Assembly (NCBI RefSeq): GCF_001404515.1
Contig: NZ_CXWE01000003.1
Coordinates: forward strand, 248,001-312,000
Length of the DNA stretch: 64,000 nucleotides
From: Roseibium album
GTDB taxonomy: Bacteria; Pseudomonadota; Alphaproteobacteria; Rhizobiales; Stappiaceae
Reading direction: 5' to 3'
A model generated the notes under the pieces. That model saw only the letters and a list, made by a program, of their open reading frames with translations, made no database searches and was not told the origin of the DNA. Within the stretch, counting starts at the first letter, position 1. Every line of letters starts with the position of its first letter. Positions 27,770-37,932 of the stretch are shown here, in pieces. Both the position numbers and the translations under genes were made by a program.

Positions 27770-28909
27770 ATGTCCAAGAAGGGCATCATGATCTGCGGCC
27801 ACGGCAGCCGCGCGAAATCTGCCGAAGAAGAATTCGCTCTTCTGGCAAAAGGCGTGCGACGGCTGTATCCGGATATTCCGGTCGAATACGGCTTCCTGGA
27901 ATACTCGGCTCCCAACATTCACATGGGGCTCGACGCCTTGCGCGATGCCGGCGTTTCAGAGATCATCGCCGTACCGGGAATGCTGTTTGCCGCCACCCAC
28001 GCAAAGAACGATATCCCGTCCGTGCTGACAACCTATCAGGACAAGAACGAAGGCCTCACGGTTCGCTATGGCCGTGAACTTGGTCTTCATCCGCAGATGA
28101 TAGCGGCATTCCAGGCCCGCATCCTGGAAGCACTCGGTGTTGATCATGTTCACGACGGCGACCTCTATGACACGATGCTGGTTGTTGTCGGTCGCGGGAC
28201 ATCCGACACGCTGGCCAATGCCGAAGCCGCACGCCTGACCCGTATCGTGTCGGAAAACCTGGGCTTCGGCTGGTCGGAAACCGTGTATTCCGGCGTCACC
28301 TTCCCCTCCGTCGGCCGCGGTCTGGAGATGGCGCTGAAGCTCGGCTACAAGAAGATCGTCGTCGCTCCCTATTTCCTGTTTTCGGGCAAGCTGATCGACC
28401 GGATCTACAACTATGTCGACCGGGTTGCAGCGTCCGTGCCTGACGTGACCTTCTACAAGGCGCATTACCTTTCCGACCAGGACCACGTCATCAACACGTT
28501 TGCTGAACGGATCGAGGAAGCCGCTACCGGTACGATTGTCGAGACGCAGGACCTGATGGCATCCTTCAAGGACCGGCTGGCAAAAGGCGAGATCGAGGTT
28601 CACCACCACCATGCGGAATTCCGGGATCCGCTGGATGATGAAACAAAGGACGGGGACGGGCACGATCATGATCACCACCACGGTCATGGTGCCGGTCATT
28701 CACACGATGACCATGACCATGGCCACGGCCATCACCACCATCATGGGCATAGCCATGGGGTCTACAAGCATATCGGCCACCCCAACGGTCCGCGCACGAT
28801 GATCGATCAGGGTGTGTGCTGCTGCTTCATGAGCCAGTTTCCCCAGGAAGTCATCGACGAGGAACGTGCTCTGCGCATCGAACCCACCGGGGCCTCCGCC
28901 AGCGCCTGA
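27770..28909 (+). CDS. CbiX-type sirohydrochlorin chelatase with His-rich tail
   Basis: A 379-residue protein with two CbiX half-domains. The first starts GIMICGHGSRAKSAEEEF (catalytic His) and continues PGMLFAATHAKNDIP; the second begins LVVVGRGTSDTLANAE and contains VAPYFLFSGKLIDR. Residues about 275-340 are histidine/aspartate-rich (HDHDHHHGHG, GHGHHHHHGHSHG), and a triple cysteine follows (GVCCCFMSQFP). It should insert Co(II), or another divalent metal, into sirohydrochlorin for cobalamin or siroheme. The ATG at 27770 has AGGGA upstream. No other cobalamin gene is in the window. Confidence 0.9.
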   Translation: MSKKGIMICGHGSRAKSAEEEFALLAKGVRRLYPDIPVEYGFLEYSAPNIHMGLDALRDAGVSEIIAVPGMLFAATHAKNDIPSVLTTYQDKNEGLTVRYGRELGLHPQMIAAFQARILEALGVDHVHDGDLYDTMLVVVGRGTSDTLANAEAARLTRIVSENLGFGWSETVYSGVTFPSVGRGLEMALKLGYKKIVVAPYFLFSGKLIDRIYNYVDRVAASVPDVTFYKAHYLSDQDHVINTFAERIEEAATGTIVETQDLMASFKDRLAKGEIEVHHHHAEFRDPLDDETKDGDGHDHDHHHGHGAGHSHDDHDHGHGHHHHHGHSHGVYKHIGHPNGPRTMIDQGVCCCFMSQFPQEVIDEERALRIEPTGASASA

Positions 28910-29006
28910 CCCTGGGTTGGACCTGAAATTCCATTAGCCGCTGTATCTGGGTCCCGGCTCTTCCCCCAGTGCATCAGCAACAGAAAACAAAATCGCTGAA
29001 TCGAAA

Positions 29007-29031
29007 GGATCCCCGCTCAGAGCGGGGATCC
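29007..29031. terminator. Strong hairpin between convergent genes
   Basis: A perfect 11-bp stem (GGATCCCCGCT, loop CAG, AGCGGGGATCC) sits 98 bases after the cbiX-like stop and 39 bases after the end of the minus-strand membrane gene. The minus-strand side is followed by TTTCGATT, so it fits best as that gene's terminator. Confidence 0.7.
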
Positions 29032-29069
29032 TGCATTTGCAACACCTTGATACGGCGGAACGCCGATTG

Positions 29070-30047
29070 TTACTCCGCTGGCGCACCGGGTGCCGGTGAA
29101 CCTGCTGCTCCGGAGAACGCCTTGTCCTTGATCTCGACGAACTTGTCCGACATCTGGGAAAGTTTTGCATCCCATTCCGGGTTCGGCGTCTGACCGGCCG
29201 TCACCTTGAAGAAGACCTGCATCATCAGCGTGATTGCGAGCGGTTCCAGAACGGCTGCCTTGACTGCCCATGCGAAGATGATGGCGAACACGAGGCCGCC
29301 AGCGCTCCAGGATCCCGGCATCAGGTAAACAAGTCCGGCAGCGGGCGCCAGCATGAAGAGAAACACCAGAATGGCAATGATATAGGTGAAAAGCGCGATG
29401 AATGCGGCGTTCTTCAGCATCAGCTGGTAGTTTTGTCCGTAAAGGACAAGTGCCTCGCGCGCAGATGCCCAGGCGTTGTCTGATCGGGTCCGGATTGCGT
29501 GGGCCAGAATGACCTCATCGACAAAGCCGACGGCAACTTTCATGAATGCCCGGAACAGGGAAACAAGACCGTTCAGTCCGGGTATCGGCAGGACGGAGGC
29601 AATGCTTTCGACAAATCCGCTGATCGCCCGGATCACACCTTTCACAAGCTGGTCGAGACCGAAGAGGGCGCTCGACTGAACGAAACGTTCCTTGACCACC
29701 TTCGCTCCATACGCCACCTGACCTTGCCCGTCCGGCAGGTCCTTGTCGTCCATGAGTTCGACCAGGACCGCAATGTGCCCGGCCTTGACCGTATAAAGAA
29801 GATATTCGCGCAGCAGATAGATCGCTGTTGCCGTCAGCCCGAAACCGATCAAGCCACCCCAGAAGGCAAACCCGGCCTGACTGTCCGGCCCGCCGAACCA
29901 GCCTAGCCCATAGCCGATACCGGCACCGAAACCCGTCACGACCACGTATGCAACGGCAATTCCGCCATAAACGACAATTCTGAAAACAAGATAGGGAAAA
30001 GTTCGCACCATCAGACCGACGGCACGGGGAAAATCAAAATCCCACAT
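29070..30047 (-). CDS. Polytopic membrane protein, function unknown
   Basis: A 325-residue protein with about five hydrophobic stretches (YLVFRIVVYGGIAVAYVVVTGFG, FWGGLIGFGLTATAIYLL, FIALFTYIIAILVFLFMLAPAAGLVYL, GGLVFAIIFAWAVKAAVL). The tail has many Ala and Pro residues (AGSPAPGAPAE). A good ribosome binding site (CAGGAG) precedes the ATG at 30047. No family recognised. Followed by a strong hairpin. Confidence 0.8.
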   Translation of the reverse strand: MWDFDFPRAVGLMVRTFPYLVFRIVVYGGIAVAYVVVTGFGAGIGYGLGWFGGPDSQAGFAFWGGLIGFGLTATAIYLLREYLLYTVKAGHIAVLVELMDDKDLPDGQGQVAYGAKVVKERFVQSSALFGLDQLVKGVIRAISGFVESIASVLPIPGLNGLVSLFRAFMKVAVGFVDEVILAHAIRTRSDNAWASAREALVLYGQNYQLMLKNAAFIALFTYIIAILVFLFMLAPAAGLVYLMPGSWSAGGLVFAIIFAWAVKAAVLEPLAITLMMQVFFKVTAGQTPNPEWDAKLSQMSDKFVEIKDKAFSGAAGSPAPGAPAE

Positions 30048-30172
30048 AAAAAACTCCTGTCATTCGCAGGTTATCCAGACAATGACCCTAGGTTAGACAA
30101 TGTCCGGCCTCTGCGACAAGAGAGGACGTCACAGTTCGTCCCAATCCATTGTGCGGACCCTCACCTGAATGC

Positions 30173-30712
30173 TCAGGAGCTTTCGCGGCTGTCCTGGGAA
30201 GTGTGGTCATGGGGATGGAAAATTCCATGATACCAGAAGCTGTTCCACAGGTGTCTGTGCTGAGAAGTATCGGCCTCTTTTTCGGCTGGTGATCCGGAAG
30301 CTGCGTCCGGCTTGTCTGCCTCTGCCGCATCGACCCGGTCAAGATGCTCCCCAAACAGCAGAACGTTGCCGTCGGGATCAACCGTTTCAAATTCCCGCAT
30401 GTTCCACGGCTGGTTCGCGATGTCTTCGGTAATATTGGCGCCTGCCGCCTTTACCAGCGCATAAAATCCGTCGACGCCATCGACAAAACAGTAGGCTGTC
30501 GTGCCGCCTGGCTTGTCGCTTCGTGTCAGGTGCACGCCAGACTTGCCACGTTCCAGCACGGCATATCGCACCGGCTCGCCTTCCTGATCAGCCCATTCGA
30601 AAACGACATCGAACAGCAAATTGTCGCGGTAATAGGCAAGAGAAGCCGTAAGATCGCTGACCCGAAGCACAGGGGCGATGTGGGAAATCTCTGGTGATCC
30701 GGTTTCAGTCAT
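30173..30712 (-). CDS. VOC (glyoxalase/bleomycin-resistance) superfamily protein
   Basis: About 179 residues from the ATG at 30712; the frame opens upstream without a better start. Residues 8-125 match a VOC domain: PVLRVSDLTASLAYYRDNLLFDVVFEW, YAVLERGKSGVHLTRSD and FETVDPDGNVLLFGEHL, with the metal-site Glu at the end. The last 50 residues form an Ala/Glu/His-rich tail not seen in small VOC proteins. Substrate unknown; the single-domain form would dimerise. It lies 43 bases downstream of the DUF1963 gene on the same strand. Confidence 0.85.
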   Translation of the reverse strand: MTETGSPEISHIAPVLRVSDLTASLAYYRDNLLFDVVFEWADQEGEPVRYAVLERGKSGVHLTRSDKPGGTTAYCFVDGVDGFYALVKAAGANITEDIANQPWNMREFETVDPDGNVLLFGEHLDRVDAAEADKPDAASGSPAEKEADTSQHRHLWNSFWYHGIFHPHDHTSQDSRESS

Positions 30713-30755
30713 GGTTCCAAACCCGCAAGTTGCGAAGCCTTGGGAATTCCCGGCG

Positions 30756-32624
30756 CTAGAAGCACTCGAGCATGGCTCCGGTGTTCTCGTATCTGCCTGT
30801 TGCCAGATCTTGCGGTGAAATGCGGAAATAGACAATACCCGCGTCGCCCCAGACCCAGTTCATTGCATTGTCACCGGCAAGGTGCAAAAGCAACAGGCTG
30901 TCTGTTGGTCCAGCACTCGGATTGGACTGCAATGCATCGAACTCGCCACCGACACGATGGGGGCGGCTGTCGAAGAGCTTACGCCAGTAGGGCTCAAACG
31001 CCTTCAACACGCTCGTCGGAATACTGTCACGAAGTTCCGGATCAACGTAGTTGTCGGCAACGAATTCCCAGAGTTGAACGTAATTCTTGTTGTAAAAGTC
31101 CCAAAGTGAGATCTCCCTTTCGAGGGCGAAAAACTCACCGTTGCTGTTTCGTTGAAACCTGAAATAGCTCGTTCGGGTTTGCTTCAGGTATTTTTGAATT
31201 TCCAGCCATTCGTCTTTGGCGAGCACCCGATTGCGATCAGATGAACTGACCTGATCGATAATGTTCTCAAGATCCCGGACCGCCTCCATTCGCCAGGCGT
31301 GATTGGCGCGAGCCACGGCATCCCGATAGTCTTTTAACGAGTCAGCCGAAGGATAACGGTCCAATACAGCGGCCAGCCGGATCTGGCATCCCAGTTCCAC
31401 TTCCAGCTTCCGGATATGCTCCCTTTTTGTCTCTATTTTCTCGTCGCCTGGATCACCGTCATCCTGCGGGGAATTCCGAAGCTCTTCCAGCGTGTGTTTT
31501 AACGCCGGAATATCCTTTTTGAGCGACGCAAACGCGTCCGGGTTCATCAGGCCTTCAATGACCTCGTCGTTCCACTCCGGCTTCAACGGGTGTTTTCCAA
31601 GCCGGGTCCTGATGGAGGTCAGGATCGCAAGCGCCATCTGCTCGGTGAAGGGGTCGGGTACGGGTGGACGCTCCGCATCCGACACCTCCTGACCGGCATA
31701 AAGCGTTGCAGCGAAATGATCGGGCGTCACGCGTTGAACTCCGTTTTCGTCCTCCAGGAGACGGTTCGGAACAGTTACGAAATCGACGGGCCAGCGGCGC
31801 CAGCTTCTCGGAATCTCGTCGATTCCTTCCAGATACCCGTAATTCGGACCGGAAAAGGTCCCGTCATGCACCGGGCCGAGGTCTTGGGGCAGTTCCCGCT
31901 CCACTCCCAGCGACTGTGTATGGATGACCCTGTAACCTTCGCCGTCGCCCTCCGGCCCACTGCTGTTCGGATCGACGAAAAACAATAGCCAGCCATCACG
32001 TGGACCAAGGCCGCCCCAAAGATCTTCAGGAAAATCCGAACAGCGCAGCTGCGCCAGAAAATGCAGCGGAATTTCGCCTCGCTGCGGATGATCGCGCGAC
32101 AGGGATCTCGGCCAGGGCACATTGTCCGGCATCATCGGCAACCCGCCAAACCAGGACCGCGGCGCCTCATCTGCACGGATCGGCACCTGACGGCGCAATA
32201 CGACCGAGACTGTTTCGAGAATTTCGGTCGGCAACGCAGTATCATGGCCGACATCGTGTGCAGACTGCCCAACCCGGTCGTAAACACCCTCGCGATTGGC
32301 TCCTTCCCCAACAACCGTGTTTCTTCTTTCCGCAGGTTGATGAACCACCCGTTTCATACGGCCTCCTGCCCGGTAACCGGAGGCATCCAGCACATTCTGG
32401 ATACGATCAGCCCCGATGGCGACCGCCTCAAACTGCTTCTTGTGATTGTTCTTTTGAAGAAGATTATAGAGAGTTGAAAAAATCAACCATAAAATAGTAA
32501 CAAAAATAATCGATATTAGTACCAATCCTGAAATAAATATAATTCCGGCTTCATCTTGAAGATATTCTGGCATTCCAAAGTCCAATGCGAAGCGAGATCC
32601 TGATCGATCTATGCTTACATTCAT
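30756..32624 (-). CDS. Membrane-anchored DUF1963 (YwqG-like) protein
   Basis: A 622-residue protein. An N-terminal hydrophobic helix (AGIIFISGLVLISIIFVTILWLIFSTLY, residues 26-53) is followed by a basic linker. The DUF1963 core starts at SWFGGLPMMPDNVPWPRS and LHFLAQLRCSDFPEDLWGGLGPRDGWLLFF. A long helical insertion (about 330-520) interrupts it before the family's closing block LLLLHLAGDNAMNWVWGDAGIVYFRI near the C-terminus. The first 150 bases of the gene are clearly AT-richer than the neighbours. Function of the family is unknown. Confidence 0.82.
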   Translation of the reverse strand: MNVSIDRSGSRFALDFGMPEYLQDEAGIIFISGLVLISIIFVTILWLIFSTLYNLLQKNNHKKQFEAVAIGADRIQNVLDASGYRAGGRMKRVVHQPAERRNTVVGEGANREGVYDRVGQSAHDVGHDTALPTEILETVSVVLRRQVPIRADEAPRSWFGGLPMMPDNVPWPRSLSRDHPQRGEIPLHFLAQLRCSDFPEDLWGGLGPRDGWLLFFVDPNSSGPEGDGEGYRVIHTQSLGVERELPQDLGPVHDGTFSGPNYGYLEGIDEIPRSWRRWPVDFVTVPNRLLEDENGVQRVTPDHFAATLYAGQEVSDAERPPVPDPFTEQMALAILTSIRTRLGKHPLKPEWNDEVIEGLMNPDAFASLKKDIPALKHTLEELRNSPQDDGDPGDEKIETKREHIRKLEVELGCQIRLAAVLDRYPSADSLKDYRDAVARANHAWRMEAVRDLENIIDQVSSSDRNRVLAKDEWLEIQKYLKQTRTSYFRFQRNSNGEFFALEREISLWDFYNKNYVQLWEFVADNYVDPELRDSIPTSVLKAFEPYWRKLFDSRPHRVGGEFDALQSNPSAGPTDSLLLLHLAGDNAMNWVWGDAGIVYFRISPQDLATGRYENTGAMLECF

Positions 32625-32685
32625 TAAACCTTGGTAAATTGCATCAGCAGCATTTTAAGATCCCGGCTTTCCATGCCTGATAAAC

Positions 32686-32709
32686 CAAAAACGGGCCCAG
32701 CAGGGCCCG
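32686..32709 (-). terminator. Rho-independent terminator of acnA
   Basis: Minus-strand stem CGGGCCC (two copies, 32692-32698 and 32703-32709) with a 4-base loop, followed by TTTTT, 30 bases after the acnA stop. Confidence 0.85.
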
Positions 32710-32738
32710 CTCAAGTCACTCTTTCCGGCTGGTTCTGG

Positions 32739-35414
32739 TCAGCTCGCTACCAGGTTCCGCAGCACATATTGCAGGATACCCCCGGCCTTGATGTATTCCA
32801 GTTCGTCCTCGGTATCGACGCGGCACAGGCATTCGATCGTCTTGGTCGTGCCGTCCTCATAGGTAACCTCGACATCCATCATCTGGCGCGGTTTGATGTC
32901 GGCGATGCCCTTGATGGTGACGCGCTCGGTGCCCTTGATGCCGTGAGATTGCCAGCTCTCGCCTTCCTTGAAGGTGAGGGGGATGACACCCATGCCAACA
33001 AGGTTGGACCGATGGATACGCTCGAAAGACTGGGTGATCACTGCCCGGACGCCGAGAAGTTTTGTGCCCTTCGCTGCCCAGTCACGGGAGGAACCTGTTC
33101 CATATTCCTTGCCGGCGAAGATCACCAGCGGGGTGCCGGCGTCCTTGTAATCCATGCAGGCGTCGTAGATCCATTCCTTCTTGCCGTCCTTCATGGTGAC
33201 GCCGCCTTCGACACCCGGAACCATCTGGTTCTTGATGCGAATGTTTGCGAAAGTGCCGCGCATCATGACCTGGTGGTTGCCGCGGCGCGAGCCATAGGAA
33301 TTGAAGTCCTTGCGCGCGACCTGGTGCTCGGAAAGATACTGGCCCGCCGGGCTGTCTGCCTTGATGGCACCGGCCGGAGAGATATGGTCGGTGGTGATGG
33401 AATCCAGAAACAGTCCCATGACCGCCGCATTCTCGATGTCTTCGAGCGGTTTCGGCTCCATGGTCATGCCTTCGAAATAAGGCGGGTTCTGAACGTAGGT
33501 CGAAGAGACCGGCCAGGTATAGGTCAGTCCACCCTCTACCTTGATGTTCTGCCAGTGTTCATCGCCTTTGAACACATCGCCGTAGCGCTCGCGGAACATT
33601 TCCTCGGTGATGGAGACGCGGATGAGATCGGTGATCTCTTCCGTGCTCGGCCAGATGTCTTTCAGGTAAACGGGATTGCCGTCCTGGTCCTCACCGAGTG
33701 GATCCTCGGTGATATTGACATTCAGGCTGCCGGCAATGGCATAGGCGACGACCAGCGGCGGTGAGGCCAGGTAGTTGGCGCGCACGTCCGGGTTCACCCG
33801 GCCCTCGAAATTGCGGTTGCCGGACAGCACCGAGCAGGCAATCAGGTCGTTGTCGTTGACGGCGGCGGAAATCGCCGGGTCCAACGGGCCGGAGTTGCCG
33901 ATACAGGTGGTGCAGCCGTAGCCGGCAAGGTCGAAACCGAGCGCATCAAGGTCTTTCTGCAGGCCTGCCTTTTCCAGGTAATCGGTCACGACCTGGGACC
34001 CCGGCGCCAGGGAGGTTTTCACCCAGGGCTTGACGTCGAGGCCTTTTTTCAACGCGTTTCGGGCGACCAGACCGGCCCCGATCAGGACCGAGGGGTTGGA
34101 TGTGTTGGTGCAGGAGGTGATGGCGGCGATCACGACGTCGCCATTGCCGATGTCGTAGTCCTTGCCCTCGACAGCGACGCGTTTCGAAAGCTCATCTGCC
34201 TTCTTGAACTCGTCCGCCATGGTCTTGGCAAAGCCGGATGCGGCATCGGAGAGGTTGATCCGGTCCTGCGGGCGCTTGGGTCCTGAAACAGCTGGAACCA
34301 CTGTGTTGATGTCGAGTTCCAGCGTATCGGTAAATTCCGGCGCTTCACTACCCGCGCGGAACATGCCCTGCGCCTTGGAGTATTCTTCAACAAGCGCCAC
34401 GCGGTCCTTGTCTCGGCCGGTTGCTGCCAGGTATTTCAGCGTTTCCTTGTCCACCGGGAAGAAACCGCAGGTCGCACCATATTCGGGAGCCATGTTGGCG
34501 ATGGTAGCCGCATCTTCGAGGCTGAGATTGTCGAGACCCGGACCGTAGAATTCGACGAATTTACCGACGACACCCTTCTGGCGCAGCATTTCGACAACCC
34601 GCAGCACAAGGTCGGTCGCGGTGATGCCTTCATTCAGTTCGCCGGTCAGCTTGAAGCCGATGACTTCCGGAATCAACATGGAGATCGGTTGGCCGAGCAT
34701 GGCGGCTTCCGCCTCGATACCGCCCACACCCCAGCCCAGAACCGCCAGGCCATTCACCATGGTCGTGTGGCTGTCTGTCCCGACCAGTGTGTCGGGGTAG
34801 GCGACGGTTTCACCGTTTTCATCCCGGGTCCAGACAGTCTGGGCCAGGTATTCCAGGTTGACCTGGTGACAGATACCGGTTCCCGGGGGCACCGCACGGA
34901 AGTTGTCGAATGCAGACTGGCCCCAGCGCAGGAATTCATACCGTTCCTGGTTGCGCTCGTATTCCAGATCGACGTTCTTCTTGAACGCGTCCTTGGTACC
35001 GAAATAATCGACCATGACCGAGTGGTCGATGACGAGGTCGACGGGAACCTGAGGGTTCACCTTTTCCGGATCCCCGCCGAGTTTGACGGCTGCGTCGCGC
35101 ATCGCGGCAAGATCGACGACGGCGGGCACGCCGGTAAAGTCCTGCATCAGGACGCGGGCCGGGCGGTAGGAAATCTCCTGAGTGGATTTCCTTTCCTTCA
35201 GCCAGTCGGCGCAGGCGACAATATCTTCCTTTGTCACCGTGCGCCCGTCTTCGAAGCGCAGCAGGTTCTCAAGGACCACTTTCAGCGAAAAAGGCAGTCT
35301 GGAAACACCTTCCAGACCGTTCTTTTCCGCTTCGGGAATGGAAAAATAGGTGTAGGTCTTGTCGCCGACCTGAAGCGTCTTTTTGGATTTGAAACTGTCG
35401 AGGGACTGGGTCAC
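32739..35414 (-). CDS. acnA: Aconitate hydratase A
   Basis: An 891-residue TCA-cycle enzyme interconverting citrate and isocitrate, of the AcnA/IRP1 type. The iron-sulfur ligands are in [22 protein letters not shown] and [15 protein letters not shown]. Other family blocks: [46 protein letters not shown] and the swivelling-domain [17 protein letters not shown]. The length is standard. It is transcribed alone, ends in its own terminator and is divergent from the MoxR operon across a 470-base region. Confidence 0.97.
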   Translation of the reverse strand: MTQSLDSFKSKKTLQVGDKTYTYFSIPEAEKNGLEGVSRLPFSLKVVLENLLRFEDGRTVTKEDIVACADWLKERKSTQEISYRPARVLMQDFTGVPAVVDLAAMRDAAVKLGGDPEKVNPQVPVDLVIDHSVMVDYFGTKDAFKKNVDLEYERNQERYEFLRWGQSAFDNFRAVPPGTGICHQVNLEYLAQTVWTRDENGETVAYPDTLVGTDSHTTMVNGLAVLGWGVGGIEAEAAMLGQPISMLIPEVIGFKLTGELNEGITATDLVLRVVEMLRQKGVVGKFVEFYGPGLDNLSLEDAATIANMAPEYGATCGFFPVDKETLKYLAATGRDKDRVALVEEYSKAQGMFRAGSEAPEFTDTLELDINTVVPAVSGPKRPQDRINLSDAASGFAKTMADEFKKADELSKRVAVEGKDYDIGNGDVVIAAITSCTNTSNPSVLIGAGLVARNALKKGLDVKPWVKTSLAPGSQVVTDYLEKAGLQKDLDALGFDLAGYGCTTCIGNSGPLDPAISAAVNDNDLIACSVLSGNRNFEGRVNPDVRANYLASPPLVVAYAIAGSLNVNITEDPLGEDQDGNPVYLKDIWPSTEEITDLIRVSITEEMFRERYGDVFKGDEHWQNIKVEGGLTYTWPVSSTYVQNPPYFEGMTMEPKPLEDIENAAVMGLFLDSITTDHISPAGAIKADSPAGQYLSEHQVARKDFNSYGSRRGNHQVMMRGTFANIRIKNQMVPGVEGGVTMKDGKKEWIYDACMDYKDAGTPLVIFAGKEYGTGSSRDWAAKGTKLLGVRAVITQSFERIHRSNLVGMGVIPLTFKEGESWQSHGIKGTERVTIKGIADIKPRQMMDVEVTYEDGTTKTIECLCRVDTEDELEYIKAGGILQYVLRNLVAS

Positions 35415-35884
35415 GGCACGTGCTCTCCTTCACTGTCCGTACAGCCGGACCGCGTCTTTCCAGCTGCCTGTCATGATCTCAGGCGATTCCGGGGAAGGAA
35501 CCGTATGTGCCCGTTCCGGGCATTATTGCAGCGCTTCTTTTGTTGATCAAACGGCCTTTGCCGACAATTTCGCGCGCCTCGCTGCCCCTATACAAAACTT
35601 TGGCACCGTTCACCAGCGATTGAGTGCCTGTCGTGTCCTGGAGGACGCAACAAGTGATCAGCCGTGAAGGCCGGAGCCTTGGTCAAGGAAGTCAGCTTCT
35701 TTTTATATACAAACGTATACAAAATTTTCCATACCCGAAATGGCGATGACTTGGCGCCGATCGTCGCACTTCGGGATGATGCTGGCCGAAGACAGGACTG
35801 CAACGATGATGCAACCACAGATCGGGGTATCATTGCGACACCTGATTATTGCACCGTTAACCCGTTCCGGCTATCAAATCGGCC
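35415..35884. other. Divergent promoter region of acnA and the MoxR operon
   Basis: 470 bases without a supported gene. It contains three copies of TATACAAA: one at 35589-35596 and two in tandem exactly 10 bases apart at 35706-35713 and 35716-35723. That spacing (one helical turn) in an AT-rich patch suggests regulator binding, but no named motif was matched. Confidence 0.5.
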
Positions 35885-36601
35885 ATGCGCTGTATTTTCC
35901 TGTTTGTATTCGTTTTCAGCCTTGTGGCGTCCGTATTTCAAACCAGCGCCCAGGAACCGGTCCAGGAACCATTGGAGATCGGTGAAGCGGGCACGGAATA
36001 CCTCCGTTCGATCCGGCTGCAGGGGATCGATTCAGATGTTTCCTATTTTGATCCAACCGCCCCGCCACCGAAGCTGGACACGCAGCAACAGCCATCCGCA
36101 CAGGAACAGGAAGCCAAGGGCCGGACGTCATCCGGCACCGGCACTCGCTGGACGTTCGGCGTGATCGCGGCTCTCGTGCTGGCCGGGATCGTCTACCTTT
36201 TCCTGCGGTTTGGCGGAAACATCGCGGTTTCTCTGAAACGGGACACCGACAACCCGGAGAGCAAACGTTCGGGTGGAGTGCAAAATGCACCTCTGTGGGC
36301 CGAGAAGCTTGGATCGTTCAATGACATCCTGCGGATGGCAGACAGGCGGCGCGCACTCGTGTTGCTGACCCAGAAGGTGTTGGCTACGCTTGCCAAGACC
36401 AATGGTGTGCTCATGCAGCGCAGCTGGACCGCACGAGACACTCTCGGACATATCCCGCTCGGACAACCGCAGCAGTCGGTTTTGCGGAACCTCGTATTGA
36501 ACAGCGAACGTGTACAATTCGGCGGACGGGATGTCTCGGAAGATGAATTCCGCGAGCACGTCTCTTCCTGTCGCCAGTTGCTCGGGACAGGTTCGGTATG
36601 A
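35885..36601 (+). CDS. DUF4129-like membrane protein (first gene of MoxR operon)
   Basis: A 238-residue protein with a signal peptide (MRCIFLFVFVFSLVASVFQTSAQ), a low-complexity periplasmic stretch rich in Gln, Pro and Glu, one transmembrane helix near residues 86-104 (WTFGVIAALVLAGIVYLFLRF) and a cytoplasmic helical tail. The tail contains ADRRRALVLLTQKVLATLA, SWTARDTLGHIP and FREHVSSCRQLL, the pattern of the DUF4129 C-terminus found with MoxR/DUF58 genes. Its stop overlaps the next start (ATGA). Role unknown. Confidence 0.78.
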   Translation: MRCIFLFVFVFSLVASVFQTSAQEPVQEPLEIGEAGTEYLRSIRLQGIDSDVSYFDPTAPPPKLDTQQQPSAQEQEAKGRTSSGTGTRWTFGVIAALVLAGIVYLFLRFGGNIAVSLKRDTDNPESKRSGGVQNAPLWAEKLGSFNDILRMADRRRALVLLTQKVLATLAKTNGVLMQRSWTARDTLGHIPLGQPQQSVLRNLVLNSERVQFGGRDVSEDEFREHVSSCRQLLGTGSV

Positions 36602-37932
36602 GCGACACGACCACCACGCCCCGTTCCGGCGGGCCACGCATCGAGATCCTGTTGATCGCAGCTGTTTGCATAATCGTGCTCGCAGGGATCTGGTATGTCC
36701 TGACACAGCGTCAGCAAACACTGCGCAGCTCTCCGGCAGGCCTGGACGGATTGCAGGTCTGGCTCGCGTCAAACGACGTGACTGCCTATAATTTCTCCAG
36801 CGGCTGGCCGATTGACCAGACAACGGTCGATCTGCTGGTGCTGCCGGTCTACGACACGTCGCTGGACGAGACGCACACCTCGCCGGCAACGAAAGAAGAA
36901 CTGCTGCTGCAGCCGGACGAATACGACCTTGGGACCGAGGCAATCCTGACCAAGGCCCAGAGGGTCCCGACACTCCTCGTTCTGCCGAAATGGCGAAGCG
37001 GCATGCGACTGACGGGCCTGGCACACCCGTTTATTCTGATCGGCAAGGACGGGATTGCAAAAACTCTCGGTGACGTCACCGGTGGCAGCACGCCTGAAAT
37101 TGTCTTTGGCAAAACACCGTTTACGGAATTCCGTTACAGGTCGACCGTAGGCGAAGAATTGCGCGCCAGCCTTTACGCTGCGCAGATGTTCCGAAATGAA
37201 AGCTGCACACCAATAATCGGTACTTCGGACGCCATGATCCTGGGTGAGTGTCCTCTGCCTTCCGGTCTGGAACCGGACGACGACGGAAGCCGCACCAGCA
37301 TGCTGGTGCTGTCCGATCCGGACCTTCTGAACAATCACGGACTTCGTCTCGGCGACAACGCCCGGATCGCGCGCGATTTCCTGTCCTCACGGACCGATGA
37401 GGGTAACATCGTGATCGATTACAGCCGAACCTCCTGGCTGCGAGATCCATTCGAGGAACCGGAGCGCGAACGGACCTGGGCCGATCTGCAACGCTTTTTC
37501 GGCCCCCCCTTTCTCATCCTCTGGCTCGGTGGTGGATTGCTGCTGGCACTCTTCCTCTGGCGCGCGGCCCTGCGTTACGGACCTGTGCTGCGCGACCGCG
37601 CTGAACCTGGCGCATCCAAGGCACTTGCGATCGAGGCAAGAGCCAGGTTGATGCGCCTGTCCGGACAGGACGGCGCCCTGGTTCGCGAATATGCGGCGGC
37701 CCGGATTTCTGCCGTTGCATCGGCGCTTTTCGGTCCTGCGCACGCAGGCCATTATGCGCAGGAGGATGAATTCCTGAAGTTTGCGGATCGTCAGCATCCT
37801 GCAGAAGCGGCCCGGCTCCGCTCGGTGCTCGACGGCATTCAAAAGCTGCCGGTGCGCACCCACGCAGTTGAAGCCATCCACCTCATTGACGAATTTGAAC
37901 AGGTTTTGGAGCAAATCACCCATGACGCTTGA
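36598..37932 (+). CDS. DUF4350 membrane protein
   Basis: A 444-residue protein with an N-terminal membrane helix ([21 protein letters not shown]) and a DUF4350 domain that looks like an inactive glutamine-amidotransferase fold ([55 protein letters not shown]). A second membrane helix ([23 protein letters not shown]) and a cytoplasmic helical tail follow. Start and stop overlap the neighbouring genes. DUF4350 proteins are regularly encoded with MoxR ATPases and DUF58 proteins. Confidence 0.85.
   Translation: MSDTTTTPRSGGPRIEILLIAAVCIIVLAGIWYVLTQRQQTLRSSPAGLDGLQVWLASNDVTAYNFSSGWPIDQTTVDLLVLPVYDTSLDETHTSPATKEELLLQPDEYDLGTEAILTKAQRVPTLLVLPKWRSGMRLTGLAHPFILIGKDGIAKTLGDVTGGSTPEIVFGKTPFTEFRYRSTVGEELRASLYAAQMFRNESCTPIIGTSDAMILGECPLPSGLEPDDDGSRTSMLVLSDPDLLNNHGLRLGDNARIARDFLSSRTDEGNIVIDYSRTSWLRDPFEEPERERTWADLQRFFGPPFLILWLGGGLLLALFLWRAALRYGPVLRDRAEPGASKALAIEARARLMRLSGQDGALVREYAAARISAVASALFGPAHAGHYAQEDEFLKFADRQHPAEAARLRSVLDGIQKLPVRTHAVEAIHLIDEFEQVLEQITHDA

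Noticed and set aside
28611..28802. Repetitive tract over the cbiX-like tail, considered as a DNA repeat or CRISPR-like array
   Set aside because: The periodicity comes from CAT/CAC/GGT codons of the His-rich protein segment; there are no equal-length repeats and spacers.
32631..33764. 377-residue plus-strand frame over acnA
   Set aside because: Antisense shadow of a highly conserved GC-rich gene.
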